Positions 6,366-11,729 of a DNA stretch of 11,729 nt are shown here, piece after piece; position 1 is the first letter of the stretch; every line of letters begins with the position of its first letter. The translations under genes and the position numbers were made by a program. The notes below the pieces were generated by a model. The model was not told where the DNA came from. It made no database searches and saw only the letters and a list, made by a program, of their open reading frames with translations. Source of the stretch: Evtepia sp. (GTDB lineage Bacteria; Bacillota; Clostridia; Oscillospirales; Oscillospiraceae); the NCBI GenBank assembly GCA_020025735.1, contig JAHHRP010000053.1, positions 1 to 11,729 of the forward strand, in the 5' to 3' direction.

Positions 6366-6380
6366 GTGTGCAAAGCCATT

Positions 6381-6470
6381 CTAGTATACAAAGCATGGGA
6401 TCTGGTTGCGTGATACATTTAGTTTCGTCTTAGTTGGCCTTTCGGTTTCAGCGTTTTCTGGTCGTGGCAT
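6381..6470 (-). pseudogene. Truncated start of a small gene downstream of the FtsK-like gene
   Basis: GGGAGG (6486-6481) is ten bases before an ATG at 6470, 22 bases beyond the stop of the FtsK-like gene on the same strand. The frame gives MPRPENAETERPTKTKLNVS, then RNQIP, and stops at TAG 6381-6383 next to the IS256 fragment. The polar, basic start with a predicted strand (TKTKLNVS) recalls small ribbon-helix-helix or accessory DNA-binding proteins, but too little is left to assign it. I infer that this was the second gene of the FtsK-like operon and was cut when the IS256 element inserted or was deleted. Confidence 0.45.
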
Positions 6471-6492
6471 GCAGCGCTGCCCTCCCGTTTTC

Positions 6493-7644
6493 TTACGAAA
6501 TTTCGAGCGCCTGGACGCTTCGGAGTCGAACGGGCTTACTAGGCCCCAAAGGCCAATAGAGCACCTCTTTTTCCCCAAGATGTTCCGCCCCACTGGTATC
6601 GATTATAATGCGGGATTCCATGGCGGAATCCACCGCAAACGCGATCCGGCTGGGGACATAGCGTTTGATACACCCAGTGATTACCGCTGCGCCAGGGCGC
6701 TCTGTGGCCAGGATCAGGTGTACCCCGGCTACAAGACCCAGTTGGGCAATTTGACAGATGGCATGTTCTGCATCCTCTGCTCCCGCCTCCATCAGCTTGG
6801 CAAGTTCCTCGACCACCACCAGAACAGCAGGCATCTTTCTGGTATCCGTCAGAGCATTGTATGCCTGAATATCCCGCACTCCGGCCGCTAAAAAGGCTCG
6901 GTAGCGCTGCTTCAGTTTGTTCACCGTCTCCTGAAGCGTTCTAATTGCCGTCTGTGAGTCGGTGATGGCCGGAAGAAGCAGCTGGGGATCGCCGGCATAC
7001 CGGAGCAAATCTCCGTCGGGAAATGTGATCAGAATCAGTTGCACCTCCTGAGCGCTGTCCCGACGGAGTAGCGATTGCAGCAGCGCGCCAGTATATGCCC
7101 CGATCCCGGTGTTGGCTCCACCGGCAATGAGAAGATGACGGAGTTCCTCCATGTACCCAACCACCTGTTCGCTCTGATCCCAGCCCAGGGACAGAGGTAG
7201 CGCAGCAGCAGGAAGTGGCGGTGTTTTTTCCAAGGCTAGCTGGGTGTCCATTGAAACCAGAAGCAATAGGCCCAGCTTTGATTCCTCTGAATCCTTTTGA
7301 AGGAATACGTCGAAGAGCAAGTGAACCACTTCGTTGCTCAGTTCCCCCATCAATCGCTCCGGTACTGCCAGGCTATGTGCGGGGGAAATCCAGATATATA
7401 GCAAGGCGAGGCCGATCTCCTGCCCCTTCCTCCAAGGCAGTTCATCCAATCTTTCCTTGATCCAGGCCGGTGCATCAGCCACCGGGATCTCAGCATTTTC
7501 CCAACACCAGACCTGTTCCGCTTGGAAAAAAGGAAAAAAGTCATCCATCAGCCTAACATACTCCTGAAAATGTAAACAGGGCTCTTCCTCATATATTTGC
7601 TCTATCAATTCAGCCAGTTTTTGCCTGGTTATGGTTCCATTCAT
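6493..7644 (-). CDS. FtsK/SpoIIIE-like protein with degenerate P-loop
   Basis: The protein has 383 residues. The ATG at 7644 follows AGGAGG (7660-7655) by ten bases. Residues 1-160 are not recognised; they are mostly helical and have no clear membrane segment, unlike FtsK. From about 165 the order is that of the FtsK motor: ELRHLLIAGG (167-176), VQLILITFPDGDLL (201-214), LPAITDSQTAIRTL (224-237), RYRAFLAAGVRDIQAYN (248-263), MPAVLVVVEELAKLM (271-285), DAEHAICQIAQLGLVAGVHL (291-310), LATERPGAAVITGCIK (312-327), PSRIAFAVDS (331-340), SRIIIDTSGAEHLG (344-357). Where FtsK has the Walker A G-A-T-G-S-G-K-S, this protein has GGANTGIGAYTG, without lysine; the Walker B Asp-Glu is Glu-Glu. It likely cannot hydrolyse ATP normally and may be a structural partner. 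The frame is intact with no internal stops, so loss of catalysis looks selected or tolerated. It is divergent from the WYL operon. Confidence 0.8.
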   Translation of the reverse strand: MNGTITRQKLAELIEQIYEEEPCLHFQEYVRLMDDFFPFFQAEQVWCWENAEIPVADAPAWIKERLDELPWRKGQEIGLALLYIWISPAHSLAVPERLMGELSNEVVHLLFDVFLQKDSEESKLGLLLLVSMDTQLALEKTPPLPAAALPLSLGWDQSEQVVGYMEELRHLLIAGGANTGIGAYTGALLQSLLRRDSAQEVQLILITFPDGDLLRYAGDPQLLLPAITDSQTAIRTLQETVNKLKQRYRAFLAAGVRDIQAYNALTDTRKMPAVLVVVEELAKLMEAGAEDAEHAICQIAQLGLVAGVHLILATERPGAAVITGCIKRYVPSRIAFAVDSAMESRIIIDTSGAEHLGEKEVLYWPLGPSKPVRLRSVQALEIS

Positions 7645-7780
7645 GATACAGCTTCCTCCTTCCTTCTATTCCACACAGAGACTCAAGGAATGCCGGAACC
7701 AGTATATCATAGATGAGTGTACTTTCTTTTGTACAGGTGTGGTGATATAATGTGGTTATACATTGGAAGGAGGGAGTTTC
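7645..7780. promoter_or_regulatory. Divergent control region between the FtsK-like gene and the WYL operon
   Basis: These 136 bases must hold both promoters. On the plus strand TATAAT (7746-7751) is a good -10 but has only a poor -35 (TTTCTT, 7723-7728). On the minus strand TATACT (7706-7701) is a candidate -10. TGTAC at 7718-7722 and TGTACA at 7730-7735, 12 bases apart, lie between them and could be regulator half-sites. Control by the WYL protein is inferred. Confidence 0.45.
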
Positions 7781-8800
7781 TTGTCCACCCATCTGCTTCC
7801 TATTCATCTGTATCAGATTTTGGAGGAGCATAGTGACCCAGAGCACCCCCTGTCCATGGGGGAACTGCGCCGCCTGCTCCAGATAGAGTACGGCCTGACC
7901 TGCGACCGGAGGACGGTCTACGGGGCGCTGAACACCTTGCGGCAGGCCGGGGTTGACATTCCTGAGTTTCAGGACAGCGGGGCGGGCTACTGCCTGCTCT
8001 CCCGGCGGTTGGAACCCTCAGAGGTACGATTGCTGCTGGACTGTGCCGCCGCTTTTCCCGGGATGGGCGAGCGCCAGTATCGGGATTTGAAAGAGAAGCT
8101 GCTCCGGGGATTGAGTCGCTCCCAGCGCCAGGCCTGCCGCCCCCTCTCTCTGCCCACAGTCTACCGGGGAGTAAACAGGGAGGTGTTGCTGGGGGTGGAG
8201 GTGCTGGAGGAGGCAATTGCCGCCAGGCGGCAGGTGTCCTTTCAGTACATGAAGTATGGGATGGATAAAAAGCTCCATCCCCGCCGGGAACGGCCCTACC
8301 AGGTACATCCATACGGCCTGTGCTTTGCCAACGGGAATTACTATCTCATCTGCCGCTACCCTGGGTACGATACTCTGAGTCACTACCGGGTGGACCGCAT
8401 CCAGGATCCCGTCCTGACACAGGAACCCAGGGAGCCGCTGCCCCAAGGCCTGGATCTGTCCCGCTATGTGCGGGAGCGGGTCTATCAAATCTCCGGGAAA
8501 CGCATTCAGGCCGTCCTGCGCTGTGAGAACAGCCTGCTCAGTGATGTTCTGGACCGCTTTGGGCTGGACACCATGCTCCACGACAACGGAGACGGCACCT
8601 TTGACGCCGTTGTCACCGGCGAACCGGAAGGGCTGAAATTCTGGGCGGTGCAATATCTGGAGCGCTGTGAGATCCGAACGCCCCAGCGGCTGCGGCAAGA
8701 ACTGGCGCAAACGCTGCGGGAGGGCTGGGAACTCTACTACACGCCCTTGGCGTCGGTAGACGATCATCAAACGATAGAGGAGGAGACACAAGATGAATGA
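7781..8800 (+). CDS. WYL-domain HTH transcriptional regulator
   Basis: The protein has 339 residues. The TTG at 7781 was chosen because GGAGGG is seven to eight bases upstream and the protein then begins like other family members (MSTHLLPIHLYQIL); a TTG at 7763 lies before that site. Residues 5-75 form a winged-helix DNA-binding domain of the HTH_11/DeoR type, with recognition helix about CDRRTVYGALNTLRQAG (41-57). Residues 140-215 are the WYL domain: VSFQYMKYG (152-160), QVHPYGLCFANGNYYLIC (174-191, YYL in place of WYL) and HYRVDRI (201-207). A C-terminal WCX-like extension follows (about 235-320). WYL regulators often control phage-defence and mobile-element operons and sense nucleic acid or nucleotides. 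It is G+C-richer than its neighbours, and its end overlaps the next gene by eight bases. Confidence 0.9.
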   Translation: MSTHLLPIHLYQILEEHSDPEHPLSMGELRRLLQIEYGLTCDRRTVYGALNTLRQAGVDIPEFQDSGAGYCLLSRRLEPSEVRLLLDCAAAFPGMGERQYRDLKEKLLRGLSRSQRQACRPLSLPTVYRGVNREVLLGVEVLEEAIAARRQVSFQYMKYGMDKKLHPRRERPYQVHPYGLCFANGNYYLICRYPGYDTLSHYRVDRIQDPVLTQEPREPLPQGLDLSRYVRERVYQISGKRIQAVLRCENSLLSDVLDRFGLDTMLHDNGDGTFDAVVTGEPEGLKFWAVQYLERCEIRTPQRLRQELAQTLREGWELYYTPLASVDDHQTIEEETQDE

Positions 8801-9110
8801 GGAGGCCAAGTTGGCCGCTGTCTTTCCCATGCTGGCGGAGAGCGATTTGCCCATCGAGGAACTGGACATAGAAGTGGCGTCGCGCAATTCCCTGCGGCGC
8901 AGCGGGATCCATACGGTAGCTCAGTTGCTGCAGTTGACCCACACAGAGTTGGTGAGCCTCTTTCTCAATCGGAGTCTTCCCTTTTACAGCGAGATCATTT
9001 ACAAACTGACCTGTCTGGCAGAGCCGCCGAAAACCGCAAAAACAGATGATACTTGCACAGTAGAAAACCTGCCAGATGATTTTTGGAGGACACAAGATGA
9101 AAATATTTAA
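8793..9110 (+). CDS. Small protein resembling the RNA polymerase alpha C-terminal domain
   Basis: The protein has 105 residues. The ATG at 8793 follows AGGAGGAGA and overlaps the WYL stop. Residues 18-75 (DLPIEELDIEVASRNSLRRS, GIHTVAQLLQLTHTELVSLF) match the helix-hairpin-helix pattern of RpoA alpha-CTD (IEELDLSVRSYNCLKRAGI-TV-EL). The remainder (76-105) is polar and probably disordered. The polymerase-assembly N-terminal domain of RpoA is absent. The alpha-CTD binds UP-element DNA and activators, so this stand-alone copy could bind DNA, act on transcription, or be a generic HhH DNA-binding adaptor for the nuclease downstream. It overlaps the nuclease gene by 14 bases, so its production is coupled to WYL and nuclease. 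The domain assignment is fairly good; the function is inferred. Confidence 0.7.
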   Translation: MNEEAKLAAVFPMLAESDLPIEELDIEVASRNSLRRSGIHTVAQLLQLTHTELVSLFLNRSLPFYSEIIYKLTCLAEPPKTAKTDDTCTVENLPDDFWRTQDENI

Positions 9111-10152
9111 TATTTTCCAAGTGGCTGGGATCTGGAAATCTGAGGAGATCCACACCCGTGTGATCTCAGAACTGCTCAATCCAAATAGCCAATTTCATGA
9201 CATGGGGTCCGTCTTTCTGCAAAAGTTTTTGGATAAACTGGGGCTGAATGACTCAGACAAACTGAGGTTGGACGGAGATTTGACTAAGGCTGAGGATATT
9301 ACGGTAGAAACGGAAGTAGCGACCGACAACGGCCGGCGCATCGACATGGTCATTTCCACACCAAACTACTATCTTCCCTTTGAGGTCAAGATCTGGGCTA
9401 GGGATCAGAAGAGCCAACTGCATGACTACTACCACTATGCCTGCTCAGAAGCACAGAAACTCGGCAAAAAAGCACCCTATATTTACTATCTGACCCCTGA
9501 CGGACACGACCCAAGTGATTGGAGTCTGGGCGGCGCAGACGATGAACTGCAGGTCTTCACCTTATCCTTCCAAAAGGATATCCTCTCATGGTTGGACGAT
9601 TGTATCAAGAGCACAAATCAGATCCCCCCCGATGTACTGGAGATCATGAAGCAGCTGCGGGACAATATCCACAGAGAAGACATATACCGTCCAGGCCGTG
9701 ATCTGGGATTTTATCTATGGCAGGGAGACATTTTGGATGATATTTATCAAGATCTCGCTCAGCATTACGCTCTGCCATGGACTGAATGTACAGACCAATA
9801 TATGACCTGTACGCTCCATAAAAAGGACAAGCTGGAGTTTGCCCTTCGAATCCAAAAAGAGGACGAAGATTCTGTTACTTTACACCTGATCTGTGGCCTT
9901 GCACAAGGAGATGAAAAACCCGATTATACGCTGGCAGGTCCTTACATCCATGGCCATCCTCAAGAATACGAGCACCTCTTATTAGAGACCTTCTCTAACC
10001 AGGAAAATGTAAGCGAGAGTACAGCAAAAAGTACATGGGACCGCATGAAAGTTGTCGATTACAAGAGACAAGAAGAGACCTGCCTTGAAAAAATTGAAGA
10101 GGTATTTTCCTGGCTGAGAGATGGCATCAAAGAAAAACGAAAGAGGTCATGA
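9097..10152 (+). CDS. PD-(D/E)XK nuclease of the PDDEXK_4 type
   Basis: The protein has 351 residues. The ATG at 9097 was chosen because GGAGGA (9085-9090) is six bases upstream, whereas 9076 has no site. The N-terminus fits the PDDEXK_4 pattern: NIFQVAGIWKSEEIHTRVIS with ELLNPNSQFHDMGSVFL (E17 and H19 in the conserved E-x-H position), then ETEVATDNGRRIDMVIS (D83) and YYLPFEVKIWARDQKSQLHDYY, giving E96-x-K98 and the downstream Q104/Q107, then IYYLTPDGHDPSDW. The D...ExK catalytic set is complete, so an active metal-dependent DNA nuclease is likely. The C-terminal half (about 150-351) is not recognised and may give specificity. Related proteins occur in phage-defence islands. Its TGA overlaps the ATG of the ATPase gene, implying coupled translation and possibly a complex. 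Confidence 0.85.
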   Translation: MKIFNIFQVAGIWKSEEIHTRVISELLNPNSQFHDMGSVFLQKFLDKLGLNDSDKLRLDGDLTKAEDITVETEVATDNGRRIDMVISTPNYYLPFEVKIWARDQKSQLHDYYHYACSEAQKLGKKAPYIYYLTPDGHDPSDWSLGGADDELQVFTLSFQKDILSWLDDCIKSTNQIPPDVLEIMKQLRDNIHREDIYRPGRDLGFYLWQGDILDDIYQDLAQHYALPWTECTDQYMTCTLHKKDKLEFALRIQKEDEDSVTLHLICGLAQGDEKPDYTLAGPYIHGHPQEYEHLLLETFSNQENVSESTAKSTWDRMKVVDYKRQEETCLEKIEEVFSWLRDGIKEKRKRS

Positions 10153-10763
10153 TGATGGTACAAAAAATTACAGTCTCCTATCCCTCCCTGGAAGCCAATG
10201 GACTGGACTCCATCACAGAAAGTATGGGCGGTGGTCAGTTTATTGCCCTTGCTGGACGCCCCGGTACAGGGAAAACACACCTTGCTATCCTGATCGCCCA
10301 AACTATGGCCAGGAAAGAGTCTGGTGGAAGCGCTGTCATTTTCTCTCTGGAGGCAGCAAAAGAGATGCTGGAACGGCGGTTTCCTGATCTGGACGATCAA
10401 GTCCAGATCATCGATGATATCCCTATGACCATTGATAAGATATATGAGGTATGTTCCAGGTTCTGCGATCTCAGGCTGATCGTCGTGGACTATCTTCAGC
10501 TTATGGCAGGAGAATCCCCTCTGCACAAGACCCAATCGCTGAAAAAGCTGGCTGAAACGCTGAATGTTCCTGTGATTTGTGCAAGCCAGATGACCCGTTT
10601 GGTAGATGAGCGTCCCGACCACCGGCCCGTACCGGATGATCTCTTTTGGAAAGAAGGAAAACCAGGGTCTTTTTCCGAGGAATCTGTGGACCAGATCCTA
10701 TTTGTCTACCAACCAACGGGATTTCAGTTGAAAGACACATGGGTCGATCTCTATCAGAAATAA
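10149..10763 (+). CDS. Stand-alone DnaB-like (RecA-fold) ATPase
   Basis: The protein has 204 residues and is essentially the C-terminal motor domain of a DnaB-type helicase without the N-terminal domain and linker. Visible motifs: Walker A GRPGTGKT (36-43), the glutamate in VIFSLEAAKEMLERR (63-77), Walker B LRLIVVDYLQLM (108-119), the sensor VPVICASQMTRLVDERPDHRP (140-160) and the late strand SVDQILFVYQP (179-189). DnaB motor domains are usually about 270 residues, so loops are shortened. Three ATGs start the frame; those at 10152 or 10155 are better spaced from AAAGAGG, and all overlap or abut the nuclease stop. ATP hydrolysis looks intact, in contrast with the divergent FtsK-like protein. 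Without the hexamer-closing linker it may act as a nuclease-associated ATPase rather than a replicative helicase. It is the last gene of the operon; no clear terminator follows. Confidence 0.85.
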   Translation: MMMVQKITVSYPSLEANGLDSITESMGGGQFIALAGRPGTGKTHLAILIAQTMARKESGGSAVIFSLEAAKEMLERRFPDLDDQVQIIDDIPMTIDKIYEVCSRFCDLRLIVVDYLQLMAGESPLHKTQSLKKLAETLNVPVICASQMTRLVDERPDHRPVPDDLFWKEGKPGSFSEESVDQILFVYQPTGFQLKDTWVDLYQK

Positions 10764-10832
10764 GCCCAGTTATCAGTACGTTTTTTTGGCTATGATGGAT
10801 ATTGCAAAAAAGCGGACTGGACGGCGGCAAGA

Positions 10833-11034
10833 AGGGAAGGACTCTTGGATCGCCGCAAGCCGGAGTGAGCGACTGAAATGACCAGCTTGGGCGTAGAAGG
10901 CCACGGTCCTTCAAGTCCTGAAATAAGACTCCGTAGGAGCTTCTGGATTCCTCAGCCATGGGTTCCACGGCGATGATGTCTCCGTGGCCATTTTCATCCA
11001 CACCACACACGATAAGCACTGCCATAGTGATGAT
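10833..11034 (-). mobile_element. IS256-family transposase fragment, copy 2
   Basis: This stretch matches 6112-6318 of copy 1 almost base for base. It lacks four bases (GACT) near 10856 and one base near 10899, so the frame is broken: MAVLIVCGVDENGHGDIIAV and PMAEESRSSYGVLFQDLKDR are readable, after which the other frames are needed. Only about 67 transposase codons are covered. Its right edge falls two bases before the ATG of the HTH gene at 11036, and its left edge shortly after the ATPase gene. It lies in the same orientation as copy 1. No terminal repeats are left. Confidence 0.85.
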
Positions 11035-11035
11035 A

Positions 11036-11256
11036 ATGAAGCCCTTCTACACAGTGGATGAGGTTGTTGAACTCTTCAAAATGAACAAGCAGGCGCTGCG
11101 GGAGAAATGCGAAGAGTACGAGATTGCTCTCCGCCGCAATGAGATCGGGGAGTGGGGCTTTGTATACGCATCGGACAGTTGCAAGCGGTGCTGGTGGGAC
11201 GGGAGTACCGGATGCCTCTGGAGGCGCTGGCGGAGTGGATCGAGAGCGACAGTTGA
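11036..11256 (+). pseudogene. Excisionase-like HTH protein, frameshifted
   Basis: From ATG 11036 the frame reads MKPFYTVDEVVELFKMNKQA and LREKCEEYEIALRRNEIGEW, then leaves sense. One frame back, from about 11161, it continues IGQLQAVLVGREYRMPLEAL, then AEWIESDS, to TGA 11254-11256. Joined, it is about 73 residues with the MerR/excisionase-type start (YTVDEVVELFKMNKQALREKC) of small regulators from mobile elements. A one-base deletion or two-base insertion near 11155-11170 explains the break. The ATG sits two bases after the IS256 remnant and has no ribosome site, so the gene has lost its expression signals as well. An unshifted product ending at 11314 is possible but would have a non-sense tail. 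Confidence 0.7.
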
Positions 11257-11267
11257 TCCAAACGATT

Positions 11268-11314
11268 TTATACCCCATTATACCCTTGATTATTTAGGGT
11301 ATAATGGGGTATAA
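11268..11314. repeat. 18-bp perfect palindrome with internal GGGTATAA repeats
   Basis: TTATACCCCATTATACCC (11268-11285) pairs perfectly with 11297-11314 across an 11-base loop. Each arm contains the GGGTATAA motif twice. There is no T-run after the stem, so it is unlikely to be a plain terminator. Its overlap with a promoter suggests an operator or a set of binding repeats. Confidence 0.75.
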
Positions 11315-11315
11315 T
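11286..11315 (+). promoter_or_regulatory. Probable promoter of the gene at 11347
   Basis: TTGATT (11286-11291) and a perfect TATAAT (11310-11315) are 18 bases apart and 31 bases before the start codon. The -35 lies in the palindrome loop and the -10 at the end of its right arm; a second TATAAT is at 11300-11305. A protein or hairpin occupying the palindrome would block this promoter. Confidence 0.6.
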
Positions 11316-11346
11316 TGGTTTATCACATTGCGAGGGGGACCGGTAA

Positions 11347-11729
11347 ATGGAAGTGGAACTTCACCAAAGAATAAAGGAACTGGAGCAGGAACTCAATGGG
11401 TTGCCGATCGGCTCTGTTTCCACAAAGACGGTCAGCGGAAAAACCTACTATTACCATCGTTGGTACGAGGACAAAAAGCGAAAAGAAAAATATGTTCCAG
11501 TGGAAGCGGTTTCTGCCCTTCAAGAACAACTCCAGAGGCGCAAACATCTGGAGGCAGAGGTGAAGTCTTTGCGGAAAAAGCTGCCTAACAAGAAGGCAAT
11601 TACCTCTGTTCAGGACCATGAGTATGTCACAAATATACGGACAGGTGAATCCCTGTGCGCATTCTCTCGCACGGTCCAAAAATATAAGAAAAGAGCTTGT
11701 TATCAGCAGCTTCACGATTATATCTATGG
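11347..11729 (+). CDS. N-terminal part of a probable ATP-binding protein (runs off right edge)
   Basis: The ATG at 11347 follows GAGGGG (11332-11337) by nine bases, and the frame stays open to the end (127 codons). Residues 1-18 form a charged helix; GLPIGSVSTKTVSGKTYYYH with RWYEDKKRKEKYVP (19-51) is a compact strand-rich module seen at the start of many accessory proteins of gut Firmicutes. A coiled coil follows (VSALQEQLQRRKHLEAEV and SLRKKL, about 55-79), then TGESLCAFSRTVQKYKKRAC and YQQLHDYIY. That last pattern recalls proteins in which a AAA-type ATPase (DUF4143-like) begins just downstream with a YGLRRTGKT P-loop, which would lie outside the window. The assignment is therefore tentative. 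Expression is probably controlled through the palindromic promoter just upstream. Confidence 0.6.
   Translation, partial: MEVELHQRIKELEQELNGLPIGSVSTKTVSGKTYYYHRWYEDKKRKEKYVPVEAVSALQEQLQRRKHLEAEVKSLRKKLPNKKAITSVQDHEYVTNIRTGESLCAFSRTVQKYKKRACYQQLHDYIY

Noticed and set aside
7800..8312. 170-codon Pro/Arg-rich minus-strand frame
   Set aside because: Low-complexity composition typical of a shadow of a G+C-rich gene; lies fully within the WYL gene and has no family resemblance.
8018..8887. 289-codon open frame on the minus strand
   Set aside because: It is antisense to the WYL regulator, which has clear domain motifs, a ribosome site and operon overlap; high G+C leaves the opposite strand open by chance.
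8613..9179. 188-codon minus-strand frame
   Set aside because: Antisense to the WYL, alpha-CTD-like and nuclease genes, all better supported; no ribosome site seen.
10059..10622. 187-codon minus-strand frame
   Set aside because: Antisense to the DnaB-like ATPase, which has every expected motif on the plus strand.
10501..10832. Left part of the minus-strand frame that contains IS256 copy 2
   Set aside because: Only 10833-11034 matches the transposase; the rest is antisense of the ATPase gene and spacer.
11268..11314. Reading the palindrome as a Rho-independent terminator
   Set aside because: The stem is A+T-rich and not followed by a T-run, and it overlaps promoter elements of the next gene.
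1..11729. CRISPR array, tRNA or rRNA genes
   Set aside because: No regularly spaced short repeats, and no tRNA or rRNA signatures noticed on either strand.

Overview
The window looks like a piece of chromosome from a spore-forming gut Firmicute of class Clostridia, probably an Oscillospiraceae-like genome. The basis is AGGAGG ribosome sites, a sigma-K gene fragment, and accessory families (DUF3846, IS256-type transposase, large serine recombinase, FtsK-like and WYL proteins) that I associate with that group. The genus is not determined. The left 2 kb reads as ordinary chromosome; nearly everything to the right is accessory DNA, much of it broken.

Layout. 1-1119: end of an unknown gene, then a membrane protein it overlaps, closed by a perfect two-way terminator. 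1207-1515 (minus): thioredoxin. 1741-2097: only the N-terminal half of pro-sigma-K, ending at the IENxIL position where skin-type elements interrupt sigK in Bacillus and Clostridioides. 2214-4978: two related, damaged small genes, both on the minus strand, bracket a MarR regulator plus FUSC-type membrane exporter cassette (consensus promoter, palindromic operator) and the remains of a large serine recombinase fused to an HTH fragment. 5143-5493 (minus): DUF3846 protein. 5563-5916: fragment of a filamentous-phage-type replication initiator, cut by an IS256-family transposase fragment (5932-6365, minus).

The most interesting part is 6381-10763. On the minus strand is an FtsK/SpoIIIE-like protein that keeps the fold signature but has lost the Walker A lysine, followed by a cut-off small gene. 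Divergent from it, across 136 bp, is a tightly overlapping four-gene operon: a WYL-domain HTH regulator, a small protein resembling the RNA polymerase alpha C-terminal domain, a PD-(D/E)XK nuclease of the PDDEXK_4 type, and a stand-alone DnaB-like ATPase with intact motifs. This set resembles a defence or DNA-processing system, and I know of no named system with this composition. It is bracketed by two same-strand remnants of one IS256-family element (5932-6365 and 10833-11034).

The right end holds a frameshifted HTH gene whose upstream region has been replaced by the second IS remnant, an 18-bp palindrome over a probable promoter, and the start of a gene whose N-terminus recalls proteins that carry a AAA ATPase domain further on. 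No tRNA, rRNA or CRISPR array was seen.
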